From Microbacterium memoriense (GTDB lineage: Bacteria > Actinomycetota > Actinomycetes > Actinomycetales > Microbacteriaceae), in the NCBI RefSeq assembly GCF_025398275.1, contig NZ_JAODOR010000011.1, positions 1 through 64,000 of the forward strand: DNA of 64,000 nucleotides, read 5' to 3'. The translations under genes and the position numbers were made by a program. This document shows positions 24,873-35,200 of this stretch, in pieces (the stretch's first letter is position 1; every line of letters starts with the position of its first letter). Under the pieces are notes generated by a model. The model was not told the DNA's origin. It saw nothing but the letters and a program-made list of their open reading frames with translations, and searched no databases.

Positions 24873-26657
24873 ATGGGCAGCGTGTCCTGGGGCAGGGTGG
24901 TTCTTCCGCACGCGTCGACTGTGGTCGGCGCGTGGTGGCACGCGCTCGGAAGCGGGCGATTCTTCACCTGGTGGAGCGCGCTTGTGTCGTTCATCATCAT
25001 GGGACTGCTCGTCGTGCCCGACTACGGTGGCACGACTCTTCTGTCCTACGCAGATGCCGCCATCGTGTCGGTGCTTGGCTGGGTGCTGCTGGCCATCCCC
25101 TTCCTCGGCGTCGCCAGGCTTGAACGGCGCCTGCACTCGCGCGGCGCGCGCGCGGCGATCGTGCTCGCCGCGCTCGTCGCGGTCTCGGCAGCACGCCCTC
25201 TGGTGAACCAGTCGCTCAGCATGTGGCTCTTCGACGAGCCCACGATCGGTGGCTGGCCGGTGCGCTTCGCCACCAATCTCGGCATCACGCTCGCGGTCTT
25301 CTCCTTCGTCGCCGTTGCCACCGCGCAGTACTACGAAGATCGGCAGACCACGCAGCGGCTCGCGATCGCACTTGCCCGTATGGATGCCACGAGACACCGC
25401 GCCGCGCTCTACGAGGCGGGCGCGCGGCGCGCGATCGAACACATGGTCGGCGGACTGCGGGCACAGCGCGACGTGCTGCTGCGCGGCGAGCTCACCTTCG
25501 AAGCCGTGCGCGCCTACGCCGATCTCGTGCGTGCCGCCAGCCACCAGCTGGGCGACATGGCGACGACGAGCCTCGCCACCGAGCCCTCGACGCAATCTGT
25601 CGTTGTGGCATCCATTGCGCCGGTACGCAAACCCCTGCTCGAACGGCTCTCGCCCACGCCGGTCTTCTGCGTCAGCCTCATCTACGTCGTCATGTGCGCC
25701 CCATTCGGCTTCGCCGCCGGCGGCATGGTGCTGGTGCTCGCCATGTTGGCCGTCATGCTGCCGCTGGACGCCCTCGTTGGAGTGATCCTGCGCGCGAGCA
25801 TGCGTCGCATCACCGGGGCAACCGGCGGGCTCATCTTCATCGGCGTCTGGACCTTGGCCGGCATGGCGGCGGTTGTCGCAGGTGACGTGCTCATCCCGGG
25901 CCTCGGGATTCTGGGGCTCGTCCCCTTCATTGCACTGCCGGCCGCAGCGATCATCATCAGCGCCACGATCGACGCCTACCGCAGCGCCGCCCGCGCCGAG
26001 GCCCGGGCGACGGCAACACTGGCGCGCAACGCGCTCGCGCTCGCCAAGCGAGCCCGCACCGTGCGCTCACCACTCGAGGCCGCGATCGGTGTGCTGCACG
26101 GCGGCGTGCAGGGTCGCTGCGTCATCTTCGCCGCACGCGTCGACGAGTCCGGCGCCACCCCCGCCGACATCGCCCGCTTCCGCACCGAAACCGACGCCGC
26201 CTTCGACGAGATCATCGGGCTGCGGCCTGTGCCCGCGCCAGGCGACCTCGAGGGGCTGCTCGCCGTCTGGCGCGACGTTGTCGACGTCGCGTCCCACTTC
26301 GCGAGCGAGGTGCACCCCATGCTCGACGACGCAGTCACGCAACACCACGTCTGCGACATCGTCAACGAAGGCCTCGTCAACGCCGTCAAGCACGGGGGAG
26401 CGCGCCACGTACAGGTCGGACTCGATACGACCAGCGACGGCAACCTGCGCGTGCGCGTCACATCTCCGGGAGTGCTCGCACACGCGGCATCCGTTGGCGG
26501 GCGCGGCATCGCCGCCCTGCCCGGTGCGGCACACCTCTCTCAGCGTGGTGCGAACGTCGTGCTGGAGGTGGTGTTGCCCACCGCCGACTCCGTGAAATCG
26601 GTGACATCTGTTGGTCTTGTGGACCCGCTAGGATCGGCTCACTTCGTCGCTCGATGA
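24873..26657 (+). CDS. Membrane sensor with histidine-kinase-type ATPase domain
   Basis: ATG 24873 follows GAGAGG; a GTG at 24834 would add 13 residues. The 594-residue protein has four N-terminal membrane segments, a helical cytoplasmic stretch (residues about 155-245) and four further hydrophobic segments (about 255-370). A cytoplasmic C-terminal region follows, with an N-box-like DIVNEGLVNAVKHGGARHV and a G-box-like GGRGIAAL, as in NarL-type sensor kinases. I could not find a convincing dimerisation/phospho-acceptor His motif, so it may be a kinase with an unusual acceptor, or an ATPase that signals differently. No receiver protein is adjacent. The stop overlaps an ATG of the galU frame, although galU probably starts 45 bases later. 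Confidence 0.7.
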   Translation: MGSVSWGRVVLPHASTVVGAWWHALGSGRFFTWWSALVSFIIMGLLVVPDYGGTTLLSYADAAIVSVLGWVLLAIPFLGVARLERRLHSRGARAAIVLAALVAVSAARPLVNQSLSMWLFDEPTIGGWPVRFATNLGITLAVFSFVAVATAQYYEDRQTTQRLAIALARMDATRHRAALYEAGARRAIEHMVGGLRAQRDVLLRGELTFEAVRAYADLVRAASHQLGDMATTSLATEPSTQSVVVASIAPVRKPLLERLSPTPVFCVSLIYVVMCAPFGFAAGGMVLVLAMLAVMLPLDALVGVILRASMRRITGATGGLIFIGVWTLAGMAAVVAGDVLIPGLGILGLVPFIALPAAAIIISATIDAYRSAARAEARATATLARNALALAKRARTVRSPLEAAIGVLHGGVQGRCVIFAARVDESGATPADIARFRTETDAAFDEIIGLRPVPAPGDLEGLLAVWRDVVDVASHFASEVHPMLDDAVTQHHVCDIVNEGLVNAVKHGGARHVQVGLDTTSDGNLRVRVTSPGVLAHAASVGGRGIAALPGAAHLSQRGANVVLEVVLPTADSVKSVTSVGLVDPLGSAHFVAR

Positions 26658-26698
26658 CGCGCGGCACGCCCCGACCCACTCCGGAGACGCGACGAATC

Positions 26699-27583
26699 AT
26701 GTCTGTGCGCTACAAGGCTGTCATTCCCGCCGCTGGACTCGGCACCCGCTTCCTTCCCGCCACGAAGGCGATGCCGAAGGAGATGCTGCCCGTTGTCGAC
26801 AAGCCTGCCATCCAGTACGTCGTCGAAGAAGCCGTTGCCGCCGGCATCCGCGACGTGCTCATGATCGTCGGGCGCAACAAGAACAACATCGCCAACCACT
26901 TCGACTCGGTACCCGAGCTCGAGACGGCCCTCACCACGAAGGGCGACCACGCCAAGCTCGGCACGGTCGCGCACTCGTCGAAGCTCGCCGACATCCACCT
27001 CGTTCGCCAGGGCGAGCCGCGGGGCCTCGGTCACGCCGTGCACCGTGCGAAGTCGTTCGTCGGCGATCACTCGTTCGTCGTGATGCTGGGGGACGACCTC
27101 ATCGATGAGCGCGACCCCCTGGTGCCGACGATGCTCGCCGTCCACGAGCGCACCGGCGCCGCCGTCGTCGCGCTCATGGAGGTCGACCCCGAGCACGTGC
27201 ACATGTACGGCGTCGCCACGATCGCCGGCCAGGAAGACGACGGGTCGGTGCGGATCGTCGACCTCGTCGAGAAGCCCGCGCGAGAGGATGCCCCGTCGAA
27301 CCTGGCGGTCATCGGTCGCTACGTGCTCTCGCCAACCGTCTTCGAGGTGCTCGAACGCACGCAGCCCGGCAAGGGCAACGAGATCCAGCTGACCGACGCG
27401 TTGCGTGAACTTGCGCGCGACCCCGAGGGCCCCGGCGTCTACGGCGTCGTGTTCTCCGGGCGGCGCTACGACACCGGTGACCGCGTCGACTACATCAAGG
27501 CGATCCTGCAGCTCGGCGTCGAGCGCGAAGACCTCGGTCCGGACCTGCGGCCGTGGCTGAAGGAGTTCGCCGCGACTCTCTGA
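26699..27583 (+). CDS. galU: UTP-glucose-1-phosphate uridylyltransferase
   Basis: This enzyme makes UDP-glucose from UTP and glucose 1-phosphate. Family signatures are clear: the nucleotide loop IPAAGLGTRFLPATKAMPKE, the ATP/UTP-binding VMLGDDLID, VEKP and the C-terminal RYDTGDRVDYIKA. The length of 294 residues is normal. I chose ATG 26699 because the conserved core starts five residues later and GGAG lies upstream. ATG 26654, overlapping the sensor stop, is possible. Its product is the substrate of the Ugd encoded at 9121 and a precursor for both glycan regions in this window. Confidence 0.95.
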   Translation: MSVRYKAVIPAAGLGTRFLPATKAMPKEMLPVVDKPAIQYVVEEAVAAGIRDVLMIVGRNKNNIANHFDSVPELETALTTKGDHAKLGTVAHSSKLADIHLVRQGEPRGLGHAVHRAKSFVGDHSFVVMLGDDLIDERDPLVPTMLAVHERTGAAVVALMEVDPEHVHMYGVATIAGQEDDGSVRIVDLVEKPAREDAPSNLAVIGRYVLSPTVFEVLERTQPGKGNEIQLTDALRELARDPEGPGVYGVVFSGRRYDTGDRVDYIKAILQLGVEREDLGPDLRPWLKEFAATL

Positions 27584-27604
27584 ATCGTCCGGGCTGGGGG
27601 AAGA

Positions 27605-27651
27605 GTGAACCCCCAGCTCCGCGGGGGGGAAACGCGGCGTCGGGGGTTCAC
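27605..27651 (+). terminator. Hairpin after galU
   Basis: GTGAACCCCC (27605-27614) pairs perfectly with GGGGGTTCAC (27642-27651), and the enclosed C/G runs allow alternative pairing. It starts 21 bases after the galU stop and is a plausible transcription terminator. Confidence 0.55.
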
Positions 27652-27793
27652 GCCCTCACCGTCATCTTCGCCGTGACGCGAACCACCGGGGGTTGGTTCG
27701 CGGGGAGGGGTGTTGCCCTTCCACAATAGGGACGCTCTCGGGGCCGCGATAGAGGAGCGGACATTTTCCTCTTAAATCTCGCTGGAAAACGAA

Positions 27794-27811
27794 GATGAGA
27801 GAAATCTCATC
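27794..27811 (+). promoter_or_regulatory. Palindrome, site A, upstream of rplM
   Basis: GATGAGA-GAAA-TCTCATC is a perfect seven-base inverted repeat with a four-base spacer, 260 bases upstream of rplM. The bases CGAAGATGAGAG here are identical to those at site B (32019-32030). Confidence 0.6.
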
Positions 27812-28070
27812 GTCACCGATGCTCGCGCGCGGCCGACCAGCAATCCGATGCACGCGCCCGCGAGATTCGCGGCGACATCAAAGGCGCTCGGTGGGTTTGG
27901 TCCCCGGCATCCACATGCCGTAGTGTTGACCTTTGGTGTTTCGGCTCAGCTGACCCGGCACCACGAACGTGAGCCCTCCACTGGCGTGTTTCACGGGCAT
28001 CCGCCCGGAGAAACCACCCCGGAGTGGGATTCACGAACACCTCCGTTCGAATCAAGAAAGCAGCACTACT

Positions 28071-28517
28071 GTGACGCGCACATACACCCCCAAGGCCGGT
28101 GAAGCCACCCGCGAGTGGTTCGTCATCGATGCGACCGACGTCGTCCTCGGACGCCTCGCCACGCACGCCGCCGTTCTCCTCCGCGGCAAGCACAAGGCCA
28201 CCTTCGCCCCCCACATGGACATGGGCGACCACGTCATCGTGATCAACGCGGGCAAGGTCGCACTGACCGGCCAGAAGCTCACGCAGAAGAAGGACTACCG
28301 CCACTCGGGTTACCCGGGCGGACTGCGGTCGACCACCTACGCCGAGCTCCTCGAGAAGAACCCGATCCGCGCCGTCGAGAAGGCGATCCGCGGAATGCTC
28401 CCCAAGAACAGCCTGGGTGCCCAGCAGCTGTCGAAGCTGAAGGTCTACACGGGCGCCGAGCACCCGCACGCGGCCCAGCAGCCCACCCCGTACACCTTCG
28501 ACCAGGTCGCCCAGTAA
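28071..28517 (+). CDS. rplM: 50S ribosomal protein L13
   Basis: This is a 148-residue ribosomal protein of the large subunit. The start is GTG 28071 ([20 protein letters not shown]). The typical L13 core is visible: [45 protein letters not shown] and a C-terminal [13 protein letters not shown]. It is followed after 27 bases by rpsI, the conserved L13-S9 operon of bacteria. The ribosome site before the GTG is weak (AAGAAAG). Confidence 0.97.
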   Translation: MTRTYTPKAGEATREWFVIDATDVVLGRLATHAAVLLRGKHKATFAPHMDMGDHVIVINAGKVALTGQKLTQKKDYRHSGYPGGLRSTTYAELLEKNPIRAVEKAIRGMLPKNSLGAQQLSKLKVYTGAEHPHAAQQPTPYTFDQVAQ

Positions 28518-28544
28518 GCGCGCCGAGAGATATAAGGACAACTC

Positions 28545-29030
28545 ATGGCGAAGATCGCTGAAACCATCGAAGACGCTCCCGAGAGCTACACCACGGAGAC
28601 CGAGGCGGCACCTGCCGTTTCCGCTCCCCGCCCGGTGCTCTCCGTTCCCGGCGCCGCTGTCGGCCGTCGCAAGCAGGCCATCGCCCGCGTGCGCCTGGTC
28701 CCCGGCACCGGCGTGATCACGGTCAACGGCCGCACGCTCGAGGACTACTTCCCCAACAAGCTGCACCAGCAGCTGATCAACGACCCGTTCACGGTGCTCG
28801 ACCTCGTCGGCGCGTACGACGTGATCGTGCGCATCTCCGGTGGTGGCCCCTCGGGCCAGGCCGGTGCCCTGCGCCTCGGCATCGCGCGGTCGCTGAACCA
28901 GATCGACGAAGAGAACAACCGCGCCACCCTGAAGAAGGCCGGATTCCTCTCGCGTGACGCCCGCGTCATCGAGCGCAAGAAGGCGGGTCTCAAGAAGGCC
29001 CGCAAGGCTCCGCAGTACTCGAAGCGCTAA
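28545..29030 (+). CDS. rpsI: 30S ribosomal protein S9
   Basis: This 161-residue protein starts at ATG 28545 after AAGGA. Actinobacterial S9 proteins carry an acidic N-terminal extension like the one here (about 35 residues). The conserved body follows, with [17 protein letters not shown], the [19 protein letters not shown] loop and the basic tail ending KAPQYSKR, which reaches the P site in the ribosome. It is second in the rplM-rpsI operon and lies only eight bases before glmM. Confidence 0.97.
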   Translation: MAKIAETIEDAPESYTTETEAAPAVSAPRPVLSVPGAAVGRRKQAIARVRLVPGTGVITVNGRTLEDYFPNKLHQQLINDPFTVLDLVGAYDVIVRISGGGPSGQAGALRLGIARSLNQIDEENNRATLKKAGFLSRDARVIERKKAGLKKARKAPQYSKR

Positions 29031-29038
29031 TCCGCTCC

Positions 29039-30382
29039 ATGGCGCTGTTCGGTACGGACGGTGTGCGAGGGCTGGCAAACGGCCCCCTCACCGCTGACCT
29101 CGCGCTCACCCTGGCCCAGGCGACTGCTGTCGTCCTGGGCCAGGGGCGTATCGCCTCGGCACGGACGGCGGCCGGCAAGCGGCTGAAGGCCGTCGTCGCG
29201 CGCGACCCGCGCGTGTCGGGTCAGTTTCTCTCGGCTGCCGTCGAGGCGGGGCTCGCCTCGTCGGGCGTGGATGTGTTGGATGCCGGTGTGCTGCCCACCC
29301 CGGCTACCGCGTTCCTGATCGCCGACATCGACGCCGACTTCGGCGTGATGATCTCGGCATCCCACAACCCGGCCCCCGACAACGGCATCAAGATCTTCGC
29401 GCGCGGGGGCGTCAAGCTTCCCGACGACGTCGAGCAGCGCATCGAAGATGCCATGACCGGCGAGAAGCTGCGGCCGACCGGCGCGGACGTCGGTCGTGTC
29501 GAACGATTCTCGGATGCCGAGGACCGCTACGCGATCCACCTGCTCGCGTCGCTGCCGCACCGCCTCGACGGCCTGCACGTCGTGCTCGACTGCGCTCACG
29601 GCGCGGCATCCGGGGTCTCTCCGGAAACGTTCCGCAACGCGGGCGCCCGCGTCACGGTGATCGGCGCCGATCCCGACGGCATCAACATCAACGACGGCTA
29701 CGGGTCGACGCACCTCGAGCGGCTCTCGGCCGAAGTACTCCGCACCGGTGCCGATGTCGGCATCGCGCACGACGGGGACGCCGACCGCTGCCTCGCCGTG
29801 GATGCTGCCGGCACCGTCGTCGACGGCGACCAGATCATGGCCGTGCTCGCCGTCGCGATGAAGCGCGCGGGGCGGCTGAAGGACAACACGCTCGTGACCA
29901 CCGTCATGAGCAACCTCGGGCTGCACCGGGCGATGGACGCCCACGGCATTCACGTCGAGACCACGGGCGTCGGCGACCGGTACGTGCTCGAGCGCATGAC
30001 CGCCGGTGGCTACTCGCTCGGTGGCGAGCAGAGCGGCCACGTCATCATGAGCCGCTTCGCGACGACCGGCGACGGTGTGCTGACCGGGCTCCACCTGTGC
30101 GCCGAAATGGCTCGCACGGGCCGGACCCTCGCCGATCTGGTGTCGGTCATGACGGTGTTCCCCCAGGTGCTCATCAACGTGCGGGGTGTCGAGCGCACGC
30201 GGGCTCAAGACGCCGATGTGCTCGCCGCGGTCGAGGCGGCGACGCTCGAGCTGGGCGACGCGGGCCGGGTGCTGCTGCGCCCGTCGGGCACCGAGCCGAT
30301 GGTGCGCGTCATGGTCGAGGCCGCGTCGCAGGACGACGCTCAGCGTGTCGCCGAGGAGCTCGCTGAGGTCGTTCGCGGCTGA
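29039..30382 (+). CDS. glmM: Phosphoglucosamine mutase
   Basis: This enzyme converts glucosamine 6-phosphate to glucosamine 1-phosphate for UDP-GlcNAc, hence for peptidoglycan and for the amino sugars proposed at the right end of the window. It has 447 residues, the normal length. The N-terminus [14 protein letters not shown] is typical. The phosphoserine loop ISASHNP (S108), the magnesium loop DGDADR and the phosphate-binding [14 protein letters not shown] are all intact. The rplM-rpsI-glmM order is usual in actinobacteria. Confidence 0.96.
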   Translation: MALFGTDGVRGLANGPLTADLALTLAQATAVVLGQGRIASARTAAGKRLKAVVARDPRVSGQFLSAAVEAGLASSGVDVLDAGVLPTPATAFLIADIDADFGVMISASHNPAPDNGIKIFARGGVKLPDDVEQRIEDAMTGEKLRPTGADVGRVERFSDAEDRYAIHLLASLPHRLDGLHVVLDCAHGAASGVSPETFRNAGARVTVIGADPDGININDGYGSTHLERLSAEVLRTGADVGIAHDGDADRCLAVDAAGTVVDGDQIMAVLAVAMKRAGRLKDNTLVTTVMSNLGLHRAMDAHGIHVETTGVGDRYVLERMTAGGYSLGGEQSGHVIMSRFATTGDGVLTGLHLCAEMARTGRTLADLVSVMTVFPQVLINVRGVERTRAQDADVLAAVEAATLELGDAGRVLLRPSGTEPMVRVMVEAASQDDAQRVAEELAEVVRG

Positions 30383-30463
30383 CGCAGTGCGAGGATGGGA
30401 GCGCAACGAGGCGACTCCCGCACAACACCTGGAGCGGAGGCGCCGCGCCGGGAGGGGAAGCTG

Positions 30464-31954
30464 ATGTCTTCGGTGCACGAATTCAATGCGGCGATTGCCG
30501 CACGAGAAGCCCGAGAGCGCGGTGACGGTGAGCGCATCGCTGAGCTGATGAACCTGCATCCGCTCGAAATGTGGTTCGGCCTCCCGCCCTCGGAATTGCA
30601 GCTCGTGCTCGAGTCGGGCAGCGCTGCCCTCGCCGAATCGTCACCCGTCGGCCATGCCGTGCTCCAGTTGCTCTCGGCCGATCGACTCGGGCTCACGGGC
30701 GCCGCGGAAGTGACGGAGGACGATCGCATCTCCCCGTTCGTCGACGCTCTCAAGAAACGGCTGAGTGGTGACGCAGTGGCAGCGTTGGCCCTTTTCGAAA
30801 CTGCCGAGCTGGTGACCGCACCCGTACCGCACGTATTCGACGCGACGCGGGGACTGCGGGCTTTTTCTGTCGCGCAGACGGGACTCACGGCGATGCTCGC
30901 GGGGCAACTCGGCGATGCACTCGCCTATTTCGAGAAGGCTCTGGCGTGCCCCGTGCCGCGGGCGCTGACCTTCTTGCACCGAGAGTCGCATCTGCGGGTG
31001 GCGCTCATACATGCGCTGTACGGCGGGCAGGACACCGCTCTCGTCCACCTCGCTGCGGCGGCACGCGTGGAGCGCTCAGACAGCTGGGCAGAGCTGGGGC
31101 TCGATGCCGAGACAGTCCTTGTTGAGGCTCTCCTCGCGCCGGCCGTCGAGGCCGAGGAGTCGCTCGAACGCGTCGAGGCGCTCCCGATCGCGGCAGAGCT
31201 ATGGCCCTTTCACATGCTGGCTACCCACAAGCTGTCCGTCATTGCCGGACATCCGGCACGGGCGCGCGATCGCGCCGCGCACTTCGAGCGAGCGGGAGTG
31301 GTCGGTCCTGCGGCCACGGGTGTTGTGGGTAGTGCGCTGCCGTGGATCCGCTTCTACGACGCGATCGCGACCGGTGACCTCTCGCGCGCGGCGACAGAGC
31401 TTGACCATGCCGACCGTGACCTGTGGCAGACCGCTCACTTTCAGGCGATTTTGGAGGTGTCACGCGGGCGTCCGGCCGTCGCGGTGCGGATTCTGTACGA
31501 TTACGCGCCACACACCAGCGCGCTGCCGAAGGCTGAGGCGCAGCGGTTGACCGTGCTCGCGGTCGCGCGGCACGCAGAGAGCGATGCCCCCGCTGCCGAG
31601 GATGTGCTGGTCGCCGTCGCGCCGCACCTGACGGCGTACTCGGGGCGACTCATGGAGTTCCTCTCGCCCGACCTCGCCGCACGTGCCGCTGAGCACGTCG
31701 ACCGGTGGCCGGTCGTCACCGAGGTGCCGGGCAGCGATGCTCGCGTCGGATCATTCGACTTCGAGCCTCTTCGGGATCGTGAAATGGATGTCCTGCGCGC
31801 GATGGCGACGCAGCAATCCCGCGGAGAGATCGCTGAATCCCTCTTCCTGAGCGTCAATACGGTAAAGACGCATCAGCGGTCGTTGTATCGCAAGCTGCGC
31901 GTGAATTCTCACGCGCAAGCGCTGGATGTCGCTCGCCGACGCGGCTTGATCTGA
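30464..31954 (+). CDS. LuxR-type transcriptional regulator
   Basis: ATG 30464 has GGAGGGG upstream; an earlier in-frame start at 30395 is unlikely. Of 496 residues, the last 62 form a LuxR/NarL helix-turn-helix (LRDREMDVLRAMATQQSRGE, then LFLSVNTVKTHQRSLYRKLR). The long N-terminal part is helical, with an Ala/Leu pattern like TPR repeats. No P-loop or receiver domain is visible, so it resembles the sensor part of MalT-like regulators without the ATPase. It ends about 70 bases before palindrome site B and about 250 bases before a large adhesin. It is a good candidate regulator of that gene and of the other genes with the same palindrome; that link is inference. Confidence 0.82.
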   Translation: MSSVHEFNAAIAAREARERGDGERIAELMNLHPLEMWFGLPPSELQLVLESGSAALAESSPVGHAVLQLLSADRLGLTGAAEVTEDDRISPFVDALKKRLSGDAVAALALFETAELVTAPVPHVFDATRGLRAFSVAQTGLTAMLAGQLGDALAYFEKALACPVPRALTFLHRESHLRVALIHALYGGQDTALVHLAAAARVERSDSWAELGLDAETVLVEALLAPAVEAEESLERVEALPIAAELWPFHMLATHKLSVIAGHPARARDRAAHFERAGVVGPAATGVVGSALPWIRFYDAIATGDLSRAATELDHADRDLWQTAHFQAILEVSRGRPAVAVRILYDYAPHTSALPKAEAQRLTVLAVARHAESDAPAAEDVLVAVAPHLTAYSGRLMEFLSPDLAARAAEHVDRWPVVTEVPGSDARVGSFDFEPLRDREMDVLRAMATQQSRGEIAESLFLSVNTVKTHQRSLYRKLRVNSHAQALDVARRRGLI

Positions 31955-31984
31955 GCTCTCAGCGTCGGCGAGCCAGCGGGTGAT

Positions 31985-32014
31985 CCGCGGGTGAAAGGCA
32001 CGCTCACCCCGCGG
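31985..32014 (+). terminator. Hairpin after the LuxR gene
   Basis: CCGCGGGTGA (31985-31994) pairs with TCACCCCGCGG (32004-32014), with one bulged C and a nine-base loop, about 30 bases after the stop. It would separate the regulator from the adhesin transcript. Confidence 0.55.
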
Positions 32015-32022
32015 GAATCGAA

Positions 32023-32040
32023 GATGAGAGCGTTCTCACA
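32023..32040 (+). promoter_or_regulatory. Palindrome, site B, upstream of the SdrD-like adhesin
   Basis: GATGAGA-GCGT-TCTCACA matches 12 of 14 positions of the site A palindrome and shares CGAAGATGAGAG with it. TAGAGT at 32045-32050 may be the -10 box of the adhesin promoter. Confidence 0.55.
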
Positions 32041-32206
32041 AAGTTAGAGTCGAGATGACCTTCGGCCCGTCTTCGAACGAGCGCGGGAGGTCACACCTCT
32101 GGGGAGGATCTCCCGCGGCACTCGTCGCGTGAGCGCTCTCGCGCACGTTGCGCCGAGCGCTGTTTGGCGCGCCTTCCCAGCACGACTTCAGGGGAGGACG
32201 TTGACG

Positions 32207-35200
32207 ATGTCTACACAGAGTGGGGTGCGCGCACGCGCACCATTCAGATTGTGGATCGCGGGGCTGTTGGCGGCACTGCTTGCGGTGGGCGGCCTGGCTG
32301 CTCCTGCGCATGCCGCAAGCGGCGTGATCACGGTGTCACCGCTCAAGGGCACCAGTGAGCACGGCGGTCAGCCCGTGCTGAACGAGGCAGGCCAGTACAG
32401 CTTCCAGATCGGATACGGACGCATGTCCGACGGAGAAGTCGTCATCGTCGACGTCCCCGAGGGACTGACGATCCCTGCCGGAGCGCTCGTCGTTCCTGTC
32501 GGCAACCAGGGAGTCTCCTCGCTCGCGCTCACCGCCCAGGGGGATCTCGCCATCACGTTCGCGAACCCGTTCCCCACGTCGGTTGAACAGGGTGTGCTTG
32601 ACCTGCAGTTTGTCGTCGACGCTGTCACCGAATCTCAGGTCCGCGAGTTGGTCTGGACGGCTGGTGGAAAAGAAACGCGACAGCGCGTCTACATCGTCGA
32701 GCCCGGCGACTGGCCGACCGCCACGGCAACCGCCTTCGACAAGTCGTCGACCAGCGGAGCCTTTCCGGTCACCGTGGACGCGGGCGCGGTGGTCCTGGCA
32801 TCCACTCTTCTCGATACGGAAATCAGCTACACGGTGACGGTGAGCAGCACCGCTGCCCGCAGCGCGGATCTCGTCGATGTGCTCGATGCGGGATTGGAAT
32901 ATGTGCCGGGTTCGCTGACCGGACGAAAGATCGTGCGCGACGGCGATGGGCTCAACCCCGTCACGGCGGTCCTGTCCGGGCTCCCCGCGATCAGCGGGAG
33001 CACGTTCACGCACGCCTTCGCGGCCGAGGCCAACTCGATCTACACGTTCGAGTACCGGGCGCGCATCGCTGACGCGGCCGCGCTCGGAGACTTCCGCGAT
33101 CAGCTGCAGGCGAAGTACGACGCGCTCGCCGGCAACCCCGACGGCGGGACCTATCGGGTGGAGCTGGGTAACCGTGCATCCTTCGGCGGGCAATCCGACA
33201 CCTCGGCGCGCGACATCAGCGGCACGGTGAGTGCGGCGCCCCAGCCCCAGGTGGGCTCCGCGTTCGGCAAGAGCGTGGATGTGAGCAGTGTCCCCGTCGA
33301 TCATCCGGCGGTCACTGCCGAGACGCACACGACGGGCGCCCTCGCGTCAGCCATTCCTGTCACCTATACGCTGAAGGTCGATCTGACACCGTGGGCTGCC
33401 TTCGACGGCGGGCGCTACGCCCTGACCCGCAACGTCGTGATCCGCGACCAGCTGCCCGACAACGCCAGCTGGCGAGAAGGCGAGGCGGACTTCCTCGTCG
33501 TCACCGACGCGCAGGGCGACACGGTGCCGTTCCGCCTGGCGACGGGTCTGGTGGGAAGCACAGAGACAGCGATCGCCGCTGATAAGTACATCGGGACCTA
33601 CGCGATCGACGGACAGAACCTGTTCCTCAACATCGGCCGGGACACCACGACGTCGTACGACGTCGCCATCAAGGCGCAGATCGATGACGTCACCGGTCGC
33701 CAGAACGGGGAAACCCCGCTGACCACACGCTTCGCCGTCACGAACACGGGCTACTTCATCTACAACAACGCCACGGGCGACACCTGGACGCAGCGCTCGG
33801 CCACCACGACGGTCACCGCGCCCAAGGACACTTCCGGCGGCGTCACCGACCCGCAGACTTTCGCCAAGACCGGCCCGCCGTCGGAGGTCGTCGGCACGGT
33901 CGGCACATCCATCACCGTCCCCTTCACCTTCACCGTGGCCGACGGCACCGGTGATGTCACGAAGTCGGTCATCACCGACCACATCGACCACACCGCGCTC
34001 GATGTCACCGCAGAGAACCTCGCCGACATCTCTGCCGACATCTCGGTGACGTACGGCTATTTCGCCACAGGTGCCCTCGACTGGTCCGGAACGCCGATCC
34101 TCGACGCCAGCTACTGGGACCTTTCCGTCACCGGCGGGGGTGACCTGGAGTTTCGCCTGTCGCAGAAGTTCGCCGATGCGCTCGCCGAGAAGAACGTCGG
34201 AAAGACCCAGCGACTCATTGTGACAATTCCGGTGCCTACGAAGCCGTTCCAGGCGAAGGGCACGCTCGACATCGTCAACAGCGCGTCCTTTGCCGGGGCA
34301 TCCAATGACGTGGTCTATCTCTCGAGCACCCGGGCATCCGCCACGACGTTCGGGAACGAGATGGAGGTCTCCAAGCGGGTTTACGATTCTGCGAACGATC
34401 GCTTCACTACCAACCTGCGCGCAGAGCTCGACACCGATGACGCCCTGGTCGAGGACACATTCATCTATCGTGTCGACCTCATCCCGCACGGCAGCTTCAC
34501 CAATATGGTCGCCGATGTCGTTGACGTTCTGCCCGCCGGCATGAGCTTCGTGGGCTGGGTCAACAGCGCTGACCTTGCCGCAGGCACCGTCGTACCCGGG
34601 AATACCCATGTGCTCGAAGGCAGCAACCTTCGCGCAACGTTCGACAGCCAGACTCAGACGGTCACCGTCGCACGGGGAACGCTCGAGCGCGGCGTGGTCG
34701 CATCGCTCTATTTCGCCGTCCGTCTGGACGACCCGCAGAAGAACGTCGGCGTGGTGAACGTCATCGGTGGCACGTCAGCGACCATCACTCCTGCCGATGG
34801 ATATCCGCTGGAGATCCTCAAGCGCGACAGGGAAAACGCGACCGTCGTGATCGACGACACCGAGGCGCGCTTCGACGTGCTGGCCGAGGACAAGGTCACG
34901 GTCGTGATCTCCGACCTGCGTGTCGCCGCAGGACGCCTGGTGACGGCGTCGGGGGAGAGCCCCGTCGTCGAGACCGCGGGTGTCTACTGGGTGCACGAGC
35001 GTGTGGCACCGTATGGCTACGCCCGGACGGCGGAACTCGCGCGCGTCGACGTAGACGAAGACGAAGGCGCAGCCGCCGTCACGATCTACAACACGCCGAT
35101 CGACCCGACGTACGCGATCGGTGACTACACGTGGATCGATGTCGACCGCGACGGCCTTCAGGACTCTGGCGAGCCGGTGCTCCCGGGAGTCGCCGTCGAG

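Larger units (their letters stand above)
27584..28070. other. Intergenic region galU-rplM with hairpins and palindrome
   Basis: No convincing gene is seen in these 487 bases. They contain the galU terminator-like structure (27605-27651), a second hairpin GCGAACCA / TGGTTCGC (27678-27701), palindrome site A (27794-27811) and an untranslated leader of rplM. TTGACC at about 27925 may be a -35 box. An 84-residue frame overlapping the start of rplM has no ribosome site and is not called. Confidence 0.6.

Noticed and set aside
27848..28102. 84-codon frame before rplM
   Set aside because: It overlaps the rplM start in another frame, has no ribosome site and no recognisable domain.
30395..30463. Longer N-terminus for the LuxR protein
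   Set aside because: The 23 extra residues lack a ribosome site, while GGAGGGG precedes ATG 30464.
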